Shown piece by piece: positions 10,508 to 17,958 of a stretch of DNA of 34,909 nt; the stretch's first letter is position 1, and every line of letters starts with the position of its first letter. The notes below the pieces were generated by a model. It did not search any database, was not told the DNA's origin, and saw only the letters and a program-made list of their open reading frames with translations. The DNA is from Methylococcaceae bacterium. Lineage in GTDB: Bacteria; Pseudomonadota; Gammaproteobacteria; Methylococcales; Methylomonadaceae. The position numbers and the translations under genes are program-made. Location: contig DAOUSN010000027.1 of NCBI GenBank assembly GCA_030627205.1, forward strand, positions 1-34,909. The letters run 5' to 3'.

Positions 10508-10535
10508 ATTATAAAGGTTTATTTTAAATGTGCAA
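10508..10535 (-). promoter_or_regulatory. Sigma-70 promoter of the initiator tRNA
   Basis: On the minus strand TTGCAC (10530-10535) and a perfect TATAAT (10508-10513) are separated by 16 bases. The -10 box lies 13 bases ahead of the tRNA 5' end, as expected for a strong stable-RNA promoter. No clear GC-rich discriminator is visible. Confidence 0.8.
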
Positions 10536-10743
10536 GCATTATTTTATTTTATTTTATGAATAGCTAAACTTTCACTGAAAAATTAAAGTAGGTTTAATGA
10601 AATATAACTCACGTTCACATTGATTTTGTTATCTATAAGATTATCGTTTAGAATGGTTGTAAGTAATATCTTACGACCTTTTTTAGCGTCCTAATACTAA
10701 TTCTTTTATAGTATAGTCTTCAAATCAGCGGATAATCTACCTT
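10536..10743 (+). other. Leader/intergenic region ahead of prfB
   Basis: This 208-base stretch without an annotated gene holds, on the plus strand, an eight-codon ORF (10597-10623, MKYNSRSH then TGA, with AGTAGG a few bases upstream). A strong intrinsic terminator follows at 10655-10684. A possible sigma-70 promoter for prfB is TTAGCG (10683-10688) with TATAGT after an 18-base spacer. Another weak promoter-like pair, TTCACA (10614-10619) and TAAGAT (10636-10641), lies just before the terminator. The sequence therefore encodes either a short untranslated RNA or an attenuated leader of prfB. Which of these holds cannot be decided from sequence. Confidence 0.45.
10655..10684 (+). terminator. Strong intrinsic terminator upstream of prfB
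   Basis: GGTTGTAAG (10655-10663) and CTTACGACC (10670-10678) form a 9-bp stem with one G-U pair around a TAATAT loop, followed at once by six T residues. Only the plus strand has the T-run. It lies 60 bases ahead of the prfB start with no known plus-strand gene before it, so it must end a small RNA or attenuate a leader. Confidence 0.8.
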
Positions 10744-11841
10744 ATGCACGAAATTAACCCGATTAAAAATAAAATAACTAATCTTAATCAACGAGGTAAT
10801 GCACTTAAACAGTATTTAGATTTTGAAATAAAATCAGAACGTTTAGTTGAAGTTTTAAGAGAATTAGAAAATCCTGAAATTTGGAATCAACCTAAAGAAG
10901 CTCAAGCATTAGGTAAAGAAAGAGGGGGTTTAGAAATTATTATTAATACCATTACTAAATTAGAGCAAGGTTTAATCGATGCTACAGAACTTTTAGAAAT
11001 GGCAATTGAGGAAAATGATGAAGAAACATTAGATAGTGTTATTGATGACTTAAATAGTTTTGAAAAAGATGTTGTACAGTTAGAGTTTCAGCGAATGTTT
11101 TCGGGTGAAATGGATGCAAACAATGCTTTTTTAGATATTCAATCAGGATCAGGAGGTACGGAGGCACAGGATTGGGCGGAAATGTTAGAAAGGATGTTTT
11201 TACGTTGGGGAGAACGTAAAGGTTTTAAAACTGAATTAATTGAAGAATCTGCTGGTGAAGTTGCTGGGATTAAAAGTTGCACTATTAAGTTTATAGGTGA
11301 TTATGCCTTTGGTTGGTTACGTACCGAAACCGGTGTACATCGTTTAGTTAGAAAGTCTCCCTTTGATTCAGGTAGTCGTCGTCATACTTCTTTTGCGGCG
11401 GTTTTTGTTTCACCTGAAGTTGATGATGATATTGCTATCGAAATTAATCCTGCTGATTTACGGATTGATGTTTATCGTGCTAGTGGAGCTGGAGGACAAC
11501 ATATTAATAAAACCGAGTCAGCAGTACGAATAACGCATAATCCTTCAGGAATAGTAGTGCAATGTCAAAATGATCGCTCACAGCATAAGAATAAAGATAC
11601 CGCAATGAAGCAATTAAAAGCTAAATTATATGAACGAGAAATTCTTAAACGCAGTGAAACTCAACAAGCCTTAGAAGAAACTAAATCAGATATAGGTTGG
11701 GGTAGTCAAATTCGTTCTTATGTTTTAGACCAGTCACGAATTAAAGATTTACGAACACTGGTAGAAACTGGGAATACACAAGCGGTATTAGATGGTGATT
11801 TAGACCTGTTTATTGAAGCAAGTTTAAAAGCTGGGTTATGA
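10744..11841 (+). CDS. prfB: Peptide chain release factor 2 (RF2)
   Basis: 365 residues, co-linear with E. coli RF2. RF2 reads UAA and UGA stop codons and triggers peptide release. The tripeptide anticodon SPF is at 205-207 and the catalytic GGQ at 250-252 ([19 protein letters not shown]), both at the same numbers as in E. coli. The N-terminal coiled domain is intact. The in-frame UGA and +1 frameshift that interrupts most prfB genes near codon 25 is absent: the region reads TAT TTA GAT TTT straight through, and the upstream internal Shine-Dalgarno stimulator is also missing. The start ATG has only a weak ribosome-binding site. lysS, often its downstream neighbour, is not present; fchA follows. 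Confidence 0.97.
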   Translation: MHEINPIKNKITNLNQRGNALKQYLDFEIKSERLVEVLRELENPEIWNQPKEAQALGKERGGLEIIINTITKLEQGLIDATELLEMAIEENDEETLDSVIDDLNSFEKDVVQLEFQRMFSGEMDANNAFLDIQSGSGGTEAQDWAEMLERMFLRWGERKGFKTELIEESAGEVAGIKSCTIKFIGDYAFGWLRTETGVHRLVRKSPFDSGSRRHTSFAAVFVSPEVDDDIAIEINPADLRIDVYRASGAGGQHINKTESAVRITHNPSGIVVQCQNDRSQHKNKDTAMKQLKAKLYEREILKRSETQQALEETKSDIGWGSQIRSYVLDQSRIKDLRTLVETGNTQAVLDGDLDLFIEASLKAGL

Positions 11842-11871
11842 TTAATATACTTGTTATTTGAGCTTAAGTTT

Positions 11872-11919
11872 TACGCTCCAGCGTAATAAACCTTATAAAT
11901 TTTCTATGCTGGAGTATAG
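11872..11919. repeat. Palindromic repeat between prfB and fchA
   Basis: TACGCT/AGCGTA (11872-11885) is a near-perfect small palindrome around CTCCAGC. Its complement GCTGGAG recurs at 11908-11914 within CTATGCTGGAGTATAG, so the two halves can also pair as one longer hairpin. It follows the prfB stop by about 30 bases without a U-tract. It resembles the ACGC-T-C-AGCGT style palindromes dispersed in some gamma-methanotroph genomes (recalled, not searched); compare the element at 32507-32531. Confidence 0.5.
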
Positions 11920-11940
11920 AAATTTAAATTTAAAGTACTA

Positions 11941-12567
11941 ATGAAAATAAAAGATAAATCAATAGAATTTTTCTTAGAAGAGTTAGCCAGTAAAGCAGCA
12001 ACACCTGGTGGAGGAAGCGTTGCAGCAATGATGGGCGCGCAATCAGCAGCATTGATAAGTATGGTTTGTCGTTTAACTATTGGTAAAGATGATTATGCTA
12101 ATGTTGAAACAGATATGAAAGATTTATTGAAAAAATCAGTGGAATTACATAAAAAGTTAACAGCAATGATTCAAGCAGATGTTGATGTTTTTAATCGTAT
12201 TATGGCGTGTTATCGTTTGCCTAAATTAACGAATCAGGAAAAAGAACAACGTAGTGTTAAAATTCAACAGGTTCTGAAAGAGGCAACTATGGTTCCTTTA
12301 GATTGTGTTCACGCATGTGTAGAGGCGATCAAATTAGCTCGTGTTGCTGCAAATAAAGGAAGTTTAACGGTTGTTAGTGATGCAGGAGTTGCGGTTATAA
12401 GTGCTTATGCTGGTATAAAAAGTTCAGCACTCAATGTTTATATCAATACTAATAGCATTAAAGATCAGGTTTTTGTTAAAGAAAAGTTACTTGAGTTGGA
12501 TGCTCTATTAGAAGGTATTAGCGTTGAAACAGATGAAATTTATCAAATTGTTAAAGAAAAATTATAA
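11941..12567 (+). CDS. fchA: Methenyltetrahydrofolate cyclohydrolase, FchA type
   Basis: 208 residues of the formiminotetrahydrofolate cyclodeaminase/FchA superfamily. It has the characteristic TPGGGSVAAMMGAQSAALISMV near residues 20-42, the LTIGKDDY that follows, a Q-A-D-V-D-V-F helix around 78-84, and the ANKGSLTVVSDAGVAV segment. In methylotrophs FchA hydrolyses methenyl-H4folate to 10-formyl-H4folate, linking formate and methylene-H4folate in one-carbon assimilation, usually beside MtdA and FtfL. Those partners are not in the window. A stand-alone cyclodeaminase for histidine or glycine degradation is the alternative. The methylotrophy context (Fae-family gene nearby) favours FchA. Confidence 0.85.
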   Translation: MKIKDKSIEFFLEELASKAATPGGGSVAAMMGAQSAALISMVCRLTIGKDDYANVETDMKDLLKKSVELHKKLTAMIQADVDVFNRIMACYRLPKLTNQEKEQRSVKIQQVLKEATMVPLDCVHACVEAIKLARVAANKGSLTVVSDAGVAVISAYAGIKSSALNVYINTNSIKDQVFVKEKLLELDALLEGISVETDEIYQIVKEKL

Positions 12568-12582
12568 ATTAAAGGCGGAATT

Positions 12583-12846
12583 ATGAAATTTTTAAAATTA
12601 ATACTATTTATTATATTATTAAACGGTTGTACAGGAGATCAACAAAATCAACTTTCAAGAAAAGCCGTTGAATATTTAGATGGCAGCTATAAAGTTACTT
12701 ATGCTAATGGCTCTACAAATAAAAGCTGGATAATTAGAGATGGTAAAGTTACTTCTAACCCTAAAGGTTATTATTTTTTTTGGGATGAGAATAAACATTA
12801 TATCCAAACTCCGATTGAAAATACCTTTATTGAAGAAATTAAATAA
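12583..12846 (+). CDS. Small predicted lipoprotein, unknown function
   Basis: 87 residues. The N-terminus MKFLKLILFIILLNGC is a lipoprotein signal peptide with a lipobox (LLNGC, modified cysteine at 16), so the mature protein should be about 72 residues, lipid-anchored in the inner or outer membrane. The mature part (YLDGSYKVTYANGSTNKSWIIRDGK... GYYFFW) looks like a small beta-rich domain; I recognise no family. It has a good ribosome-binding site (AAAGGCGG) and follows fchA by 15 bases, so it is likely co-transcribed. Confidence 0.7.
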   Translation: MKFLKLILFIILLNGCTGDQQNQLSRKAVEYLDGSYKVTYANGSTNKSWIIRDGKVTSNPKGYYFFWDENKHYIQTPIENTFIEEIK

Positions 12847-12868
12847 ATTTTCTTTGAGAAAATAAATT

Positions 12869-12973
12869 ATGAAAAAATTACGTTATGTAATTATTTTATC
12901 AGGATTATTTTTATCATCTATTCTTTATGCTGATGTAATTACAATTGTATCTTCTGATTGGGTATCGTATTAA
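12869..12973 (+). pseudogene. Truncated remnant of a secreted protein (N-terminal signal peptide only)
   Basis: An ATG opens a 34-codon frame encoding a convincing Sec signal peptide (MKKLRYVIILSGLFLSSILYA) followed by DVITIVSSDWVSY, then a TAA. The post-cleavage phrase resembles the first strand of periplasmic solute-binding proteins of the PAAT/SBP_bac_3 type, which often begin like ITIVT-EWPPY, directly before the ligand pocket. Only 31 bases remain before the convergent slyX gene, so the rest of such a gene is gone. A real 34-residue secreted peptide is possible but less likely. The family assignment is weak. Confidence 0.45.
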
Positions 12974-13004
12974 TTTAGTTAAGTAATATGGAGATAATGG
13001 AAAA

Positions 13005-13211
13005 TTAATAATGTGGTGGCGGTTGATTGTCAATTTGTGTTGCTTCAACCGTTTCAGCTAATGATTGTTGACGCTGATGTAATAACGATAATGAATTTTC
13101 TAAGCGATTAATTTGCTGTTGTTGCTCACTAACAGTGTTATTAAGTGATTCGATTAAATCTTCTTGGTAAGATAATTTAATTTCCAATTCAATAATACGG
13201 TTTTCATTCAT
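13005..13211 (-). CDS. slyX: SlyX family protein
   Basis: 68 residues, almost wholly a coiled coil (IIELEIKLSYQEDLIESLNNTVSEQ... INRLENSLSLL), ending PPPHY. That short coiled coil with the PPHY tail defines the SlyX family, whose role is still unclear despite its naming from a phage lysis suppressor screen. A good GAGGA ribosome-binding site precedes the ATG. It lies downstream of the Fae-like gene on the same strand but is separated from it by a terminator. Confidence 0.88.
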   Translation of the reverse strand: MNENRIIELEIKLSYQEDLIESLNNTVSEQQQQINRLENSLSLLHQRQQSLAETVEATQIDNQPPPHY

Positions 13212-13234
13212 GTTTATCCTCGGTATTTTTAAAA

Positions 13235-13272
13235 CTAAAAAGCCTCGATGAAACTTACCGAGGCTTTTGAAA
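13235..13272 (-). terminator. Intrinsic terminator of the Fae-like gene
   Basis: On the minus strand AGCCTCG (13259-13265) and CGAGGCT (13241-13247) form a perfect 7-bp stem, extended by A-U pairs, around an 11-base loop, and are followed by a U-run. It lies 27 bases past the Fae-like stop and ahead of slyX. Confidence 0.85.
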
Positions 13273-13291
13273 TTAATGCAAGATTCAGTAA

Positions 13292-13840
13292 TTAAATTTT
13301 ACCGTCTAAACCCATTTGAAAATATTTATGGGTAATTTTTTCTTGATTTTCTAATAACCAATCAATGCTAGGCTCATTATTCATGGCTTTTTTAATCGCT
13401 AACGCCGTTGCCTTACGATGAATATCAAATAAAATTTGATGATCTAAATTATCATCTTTAGCAACACTAGGATTTAACCAAACTGAACAGATAATACCTA
13501 AGTCATTTGCTTTTTCTTTAGGAATATCACCTGCACGCACAGCATCTAAAACCCCATTAGCAATAGCTGCTTGTACTGTTCCCATTAAAATATTGGTATA
13601 ACGATTATTGTTAACGGTTACTTTGCTTACCATTAAGGTGACAGGACGCACTTGAATATCAGTGTTTAAAATAGCAAACACTTTAGAGTGACCTTTTGCT
13701 TGATCTCCAGTTAATGTCGCTAATGCAATGCCAACAGGACCATCTAGTTCACCAATAACAATTTCAGGTTCTGCTGCTGTTCCAGGAGGTCCACCTGCTA
13801 CCAATGCTTCGCCTGTACGCAATACAATTCTATCATTCAT
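13292..13840 (-). CDS. Formaldehyde-activating enzyme family protein (divergent Fae paralog)
   Basis: 182 residues, a full Fae domain. Canonical Fae condenses formaldehyde with tetrahydromethanopterin in methylotrophs. Conserved elements include GEALV near the N-terminus, the central RPVTLMVSKVTVNN strand (Fae: KPNTLMFNKVTIN), a GTVQAAIANGVLDAV helix and a C-terminal ATALAIKKAMNNEPS. Canonical Fae has AHIDLIIG, whose histidine (His17) is the proposed active-site base. This protein reads AEPEIVIG at the aligned place, so that histidine is replaced by glutamate. It is therefore more like the Fae2/Fae3-type paralogs of unknown function than the housekeeping enzyme. The ribosome-binding site GGAG is clear. 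It diverges from the radical SAM gene. Confidence 0.85.
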   Translation of the reverse strand: MNDRIVLRTGEALVAGGPPGTAAEPEIVIGELDGPVGIALATLTGDQAKGHSKVFAILNTDIQVRPVTLMVSKVTVNNNRYTNILMGTVQAAIANGVLDAVRAGDIPKEKANDLGIICSVWLNPSVAKDDNLDHQILFDIHRKATALAIKKAMNNEPSIDWLLENQEKITHKYFQMGLDGKI

Positions 13841-13921
13841 TATTTTGTCTCCAAACTATTTATAAAATAAATTTAATTAGGTAGAATACCACGATTTAAA
13901 CCTTTTTTTAACTTTAAAAAA

Positions 13922-14776
13922 ATGAAAATATCACCAAAACTAACAAGCACTAACCATAGCCGTGATGTCGCAGGATTAACCTATGTTTATCCTGTCATTT
14001 CAAGACGCGCTGGCGGTCTATCTATCGGGATTAATTTCAACCCAAATAATGCTTGTAATTGGCGTTGTATTTATTGCCAAGTTCCTAATTTAAAAAAAGG
14101 TTCAGCCCCTAAAATGGACTTTGCTTTATTAGAAAAAGAACTGAATAATTTTCTAAACGATGTTTTGCATGGCGATTTTTATCAGCGTTTTAATATGCCT
14201 AAAGAACAAAGTGTTATCCAAGATATTGCTATTTCTGGAAATGGTGAGCCAACGAGCATAAAAGAATTTACAAAGGCAATTAATATTATTGCTAAATGTG
14301 CAACAAAATTAGGCGTACTTCCACAAGCAAATTTAGTTTTAATTACCAATGGAAGTTTTGTACATCGTAAAGAAGTACAGCAAGGTTTAAAAGTACTTGA
14401 TGATTATAATGGTGAAATTTGGTTTAAATTAGATAGTGTTACTGCTGAAGGTGTTTTGTTAATTAATAATAAAGTATTATCGCCATCAGCTCAATTTTCA
14501 AATTTAATTACTGCAACGAATCTATGTCGGACTAAAATACAAACCTGTTTAGTTAATTATCGTCATCAAGGTTTATTAGAATCAGAAAAACAGGCTTATT
14601 TAATTTTAATGGACAGGTTAAAATCACTTAATTTAATTAAAGAAATTATGCTGTACACCATAGAGCGGGAATCATTTCAACCAGAAGCAGTTGATTTAGA
14701 AAAAATGCCTGTAGAAACAATGGAAAATTTTGCAGATGAGATTAGAACTATGGGGTTTCAGGTTTCAGTTTGTTAA
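13922..14776 (+). CDS. Radical SAM protein
   Basis: 284 residues. The N-terminus gives VYPVISRRAGGLSIGINFNPNNACNWRCIYC in outline. CNWRCIYC (about 43-50) is the CX3CX2C motif that binds the catalytic 4Fe-4S cluster and S-adenosylmethionine. ISGNGEPT (near 105) is the GxGEP-like SAM-contact motif, and LITNGS follows in the next strand. It resembles the COG0731-type Fe-S oxidoreductases, for which no reaction is established; tRNA wybutosine-type enzymes are distant relatives. No auxiliary cluster motif is evident at the C-terminus. It diverges from the Fae-like gene by 81 bases and is followed by the Lon-like protease. Substrate unknown. Confidence 0.85.
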   Translation: MKISPKLTSTNHSRDVAGLTYVYPVISRRAGGLSIGINFNPNNACNWRCIYCQVPNLKKGSAPKMDFALLEKELNNFLNDVLHGDFYQRFNMPKEQSVIQDIAISGNGEPTSIKEFTKAINIIAKCATKLGVLPQANLVLITNGSFVHRKEVQQGLKVLDDYNGEIWFKLDSVTAEGVLLINNKVLSPSAQFSNLITATNLCRTKIQTCLVNYRHQGLLESEKQAYLILMDRLKSLNLIKEIMLYTIERESFQPEAVDLEKMPVETMENFADEIRTMGFQVSVC

Positions 14777-14824
14777 AAAATGTTAAAATAATCTGTTTAT
14801 TATAAAATTAATTTTTTTAAATCT

Positions 14825-17203
14825 ATGACTTCTCATCTAAAACTTGATTCTACTGCTTTAAAACTTAAAGTTGCATTGAATGTAAATGATTTTGAAAAAA
14901 CTAACCCTAAGCAACACCAAGGGATTTTAGGTCAACAACGGGCTCAAGAAGCGTTAAAATTTGGCGTTGCGATGGAAAATCCTGGTTACAATGTTTTTGT
15001 GATGGGGCGACCAAGTACTGGTAGATTATCTATGATTACCAATGCATTAAATCAACAGGCTCAACAGCAGCCTACACCACCTTCTTATGCTTATGTTAAT
15101 AATTTTACTAAACCGCGTGAACCGATTACTATTAAATTACCCTCAGGTTATGGAGAAATTTTTAGTAAAGATATGGAAGCCCTTATTGATAATTTATTAG
15201 CTACATTTCCTGCTACCTTTGAAAGTCCAATGTACCAACAGAAAAAAAGTGCTATAGAACGCAATTTTAATCAGCAATATAGTCGTGCTATTGATAAAGT
15301 CGATAAAAAATCTCGAACCCTAAATGTTGCTTTATATCGTGATGGCGACGGGATTACTTTTTTACCCATACGCAAAGATAAGTTACTTGACGATGATGAG
15401 TTCGCGCTTTTACCTCAGGCAGATCGTGAAAAATTTCATCAACATGTTGCTGAACTTGAAGAGTATTTAAGTGAAACCTTGCTAGAATTACCGCAATGGC
15501 GCAGAGCAATGGTGGAAAAAATTAAAAACCTAGATAATGACACCATAAATTATGCAGTTGCACCTTTATTAGAGGAATTAAATAAAAAATATCAAAGTGT
15601 TGATGATGTTATTAGCTTTTTAGCTGAAATTAAAACTGATTTAACCAATACGATTACTGATTATTTAATGCCTTCTCGTACTTTAGAGGAAAATGATTTA
15701 ACCACTCGACGAATTATTTTAACTGAACAGTATGTTCCTAATATTATTGTTGATTACTCTGAAAACACAGGGTCTCCAGTGGTTTATGAATCACACCCAA
15801 CGTATCAAAATTTATTTGGACGGATTGAATATGTTAGCGATCAAGGAACGTTAGTTACTACTTATCGACGTATTTGTACTGGATCTTTACATCGCGCTAA
15901 TGGCGGTTATTTAATTCTTGATGCAGAAGAAGTATTAACCCATCCATTTGTTTGGGAAGGTTTAAAACGTGCTTTGCAATCGGGTTTGATTGAAATTGAA
16001 ACCCCAAATTCAGAATTTGGAATTAATACCATTACTTTAAAACCCGAAGTAATTCCATTGAATGTAAAAATTATTCTGTTTGGCTCACGGGATACATATT
16101 ATTTTTTAGAAGAGTTAGATAGTGAATTTGATGAGATATTTAGAGTGTTAGCTGATTTTGATAATGATATTGTTCGTGATGATAATAGTATGGGTCAGTT
16201 TGCGGTATTAATGCAAACCCATGCGGCTAACTTAGGGATGAAACCGTTAACACACAAAGCATTAGAATGTTTAATTGAATATAGTTGTCGTTTATCTGAA
16301 AATCAAAAACGCTTGTCAGCACATGTTAATGGTTGTTTAGAAATTATCGGTGAAACTCGGTTTTTATCTAAAAAAAGAAAACGTCAATCAATTAGTCGTA
16401 AACAAATACAACGGGCTTTAAATGCACGTGAAGCACGTCATAGCCGTATTTCTGAAGAAATATTAGAAGAAATGTTGGAAGGAACTATTTTGATTGATAC
16501 CGTAGGTGATGCCGTTGGAAAAGTCAATGGTTTAACCGTATTAGAAATTGGTGGTAGTGCTTTTGGCGCACCTGCAAGAATTACCACCACCGTACATCCT
16601 GGATCACGTGGTATTATTGATATAGAACGTGAAGCAGAATTAGGACAAGCAATTCATTCTAAAGGAGTCTTGATTTTAACAGGCTATTTAGGTCATTGTT
16701 ACGCACAACAGTTTTCTTTAGCTATTTCTGCGAGTATCGCTATGGAGCAATCTTATGGTTATATTGATGGTGATAGCGCTTCTTTAGCGGAATTATGTTG
16801 TTTAATTTCAGCGTTAACACGGATTCCAATAAAACAAAGCTTTGCTATCACTGGATCGATTAATCAATATGGTGAAGTTCAGGCCATAGGAGGAGTTAAT
16901 GAAAAAATTGAGGGTTTTTTTAAATTATGTAATGCTAGAGGGTTGACTGGAAAACAAGGGGTGATTATTCCTGCTTCTAATAAACGTAATTTAATGTTAA
17001 AACAAGAAGTGATAGCTGCGGTTAAGAAAAGATTATTCAGTATTTATGTGGTACATAATGTTAATGAGACCTTAGAATTATTAATGGGTATGGTTGCTGG
17101 AGATGTTAATAAACAGGGTGAGTATCCCCAAGATAGTATCAATTTTAAAGCCATTTCACGGTTAAAAGAAATTTCTGGAATTAATGATGAAGATAAAACT
17201 TAA
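14825..17203 (+). CDS. Lon-like ATP-dependent protease (LonH/YcbZ type)
   Basis: 792 residues. An N-terminal AAA_32-type ATPase region carries the P-loop variant GRPSTGRLS (about 61-69, arginine in place of the usual lysine, common in this family). A long helical insertion follows (about 130-280), then a Walker-B-like ANGGYLILDAEEVL. The C-terminal S16 protease domain (about 560-760) has the catalytic serine in DGDSASLAEL and the catalytic lysine in GGVNEKIEGF, the Lon Ser-Lys dyad. This is the COG1067 cytosolic Lon-related group rather than classical LonA: there is no LonA-type N-terminal domain. Substrates are not known for this organism. Confidence 0.9.
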   Translation: MTSHLKLDSTALKLKVALNVNDFEKTNPKQHQGILGQQRAQEALKFGVAMENPGYNVFVMGRPSTGRLSMITNALNQQAQQQPTPPSYAYVNNFTKPREPITIKLPSGYGEIFSKDMEALIDNLLATFPATFESPMYQQKKSAIERNFNQQYSRAIDKVDKKSRTLNVALYRDGDGITFLPIRKDKLLDDDEFALLPQADREKFHQHVAELEEYLSETLLELPQWRRAMVEKIKNLDNDTINYAVAPLLEELNKKYQSVDDVISFLAEIKTDLTNTITDYLMPSRTLEENDLTTRRIILTEQYVPNIIVDYSENTGSPVVYESHPTYQNLFGRIEYVSDQGTLVTTYRRICTGSLHRANGGYLILDAEEVLTHPFVWEGLKRALQSGLIEIETPNSEFGINTITLKPEVIPLNVKIILFGSRDTYYFLEELDSEFDEIFRVLADFDNDIVRDDNSMGQFAVLMQTHAANLGMKPLTHKALECLIEYSCRLSENQKRLSAHVNGCLEIIGETRFLSKKRKRQSISRKQIQRALNAREARHSRISEEILEEMLEGTILIDTVGDAVGKVNGLTVLEIGGSAFGAPARITTTVHPGSRGIIDIEREAELGQAIHSKGVLILTGYLGHCYAQQFSLAISASIAMEQSYGYIDGDSASLAELCCLISALTRIPIKQSFAITGSINQYGEVQAIGGVNEKIEGFFKLCNARGLTGKQGVIIPASNKRNLMLKQEVIAAVKKRLFSIYVVHNVNETLELLMGMVAGDVNKQGEYPQDSINFKAISRLKEISGINDEDKT

Positions 17204-17225
17204 TCATATAAAGGATAAATAAATC

Positions 17226-17948
17226 ATGAATTCATTTGACATTACAAATTTACAAACCGAACTTTATAATAAAAGTCCAAGAAAAATACTGAGAACGGCA
17301 TTAGAACAATTTGATAATATTGCTATTTCGTTTAGTGGGGCAGAGGATGTCATTTTAATTGATATGGCCTTACAAATAAAAAAAAAGATACAGGTTTTTT
17401 CATTAGATACAGGACGTTTACATGCTGAAACTTACCGTTTCATTGAAAAAGTGAGAAAACATTATCAAATTGAGATTGAATGTTTAAGCCCTAATGCACT
17501 TACGGTTGAAAAATTAGTTAAAGAAAAAGGCTTGTTTAGTTTTTATGAAGATGGACATCAACAATGTTGTGGTATCCGTAAGGTTGAATCATTAAAACGC
17601 AAATTATCACACTTAGATGCTTGGATTACAGGGCAACGTAGAGATCAAAGTTTAGATACTCGGCAGGAAATACCTGAAGTTCAAATTGATGCGGCTTTTT
17701 CATCTACTAATGACTCTTTAATTAAATTTAACCCCTTAGTTAATTGGAGTTCAGCACAAGTTTGGGACTATATAGAAGCCTATAAAGTTCCTTTTAACCT
17801 GCTTCATCAACAGGGGTTTGTTAGTATTGGTTGCGAGCCTTGTACACGGACTGTGCTACCTAATCAACATGAAAGGGTAGGGCGGTGGTGGTGGGAATCT
17901 GAGTCTAAAAAAGAATGCGGTTTACATGTTGAGAATATAAAAAGCTAA
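17226..17948 (+). CDS. cysH: Assimilatory APS reductase (thioredoxin-dependent, 4Fe-4S type CysH)
   Basis: 240 residues of the PAPS/APS reductase family, reducing activated sulfate to sulfite in the cytoplasm. The N-terminal PP-loop-like segment IAISFSGAEDVILIDMA and VFSLDTGRLHAETY bind the nucleotide. Two cysteine pairs (QQCCGIRKVE near 114 and GCEPCTR near 203) are the ligands of the 4Fe-4S cluster. This marks the APS-using subtype; enteric PAPS reductases lack them. The catalytic C-terminal cysteine is in ECGLHVEN. It starts 22 bases after the Lon-like gene with AAAGGAT as ribosome-binding site. Sulfite reductase lies about 11 kb away in this window (29240-30895). Confidence 0.93.
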   Translation: MNSFDITNLQTELYNKSPRKILRTALEQFDNIAISFSGAEDVILIDMALQIKKKIQVFSLDTGRLHAETYRFIEKVRKHYQIEIECLSPNALTVEKLVKEKGLFSFYEDGHQQCCGIRKVESLKRKLSHLDAWITGQRRDQSLDTRQEIPEVQIDAAFSSTNDSLIKFNPLVNWSSAQVWDYIEAYKVPFNLLHQQGFVSIGCEPCTRTVLPNQHERVGRWWWESESKKECGLHVENIKS

Positions 17949-17958
17949 TCGTTTGGGT

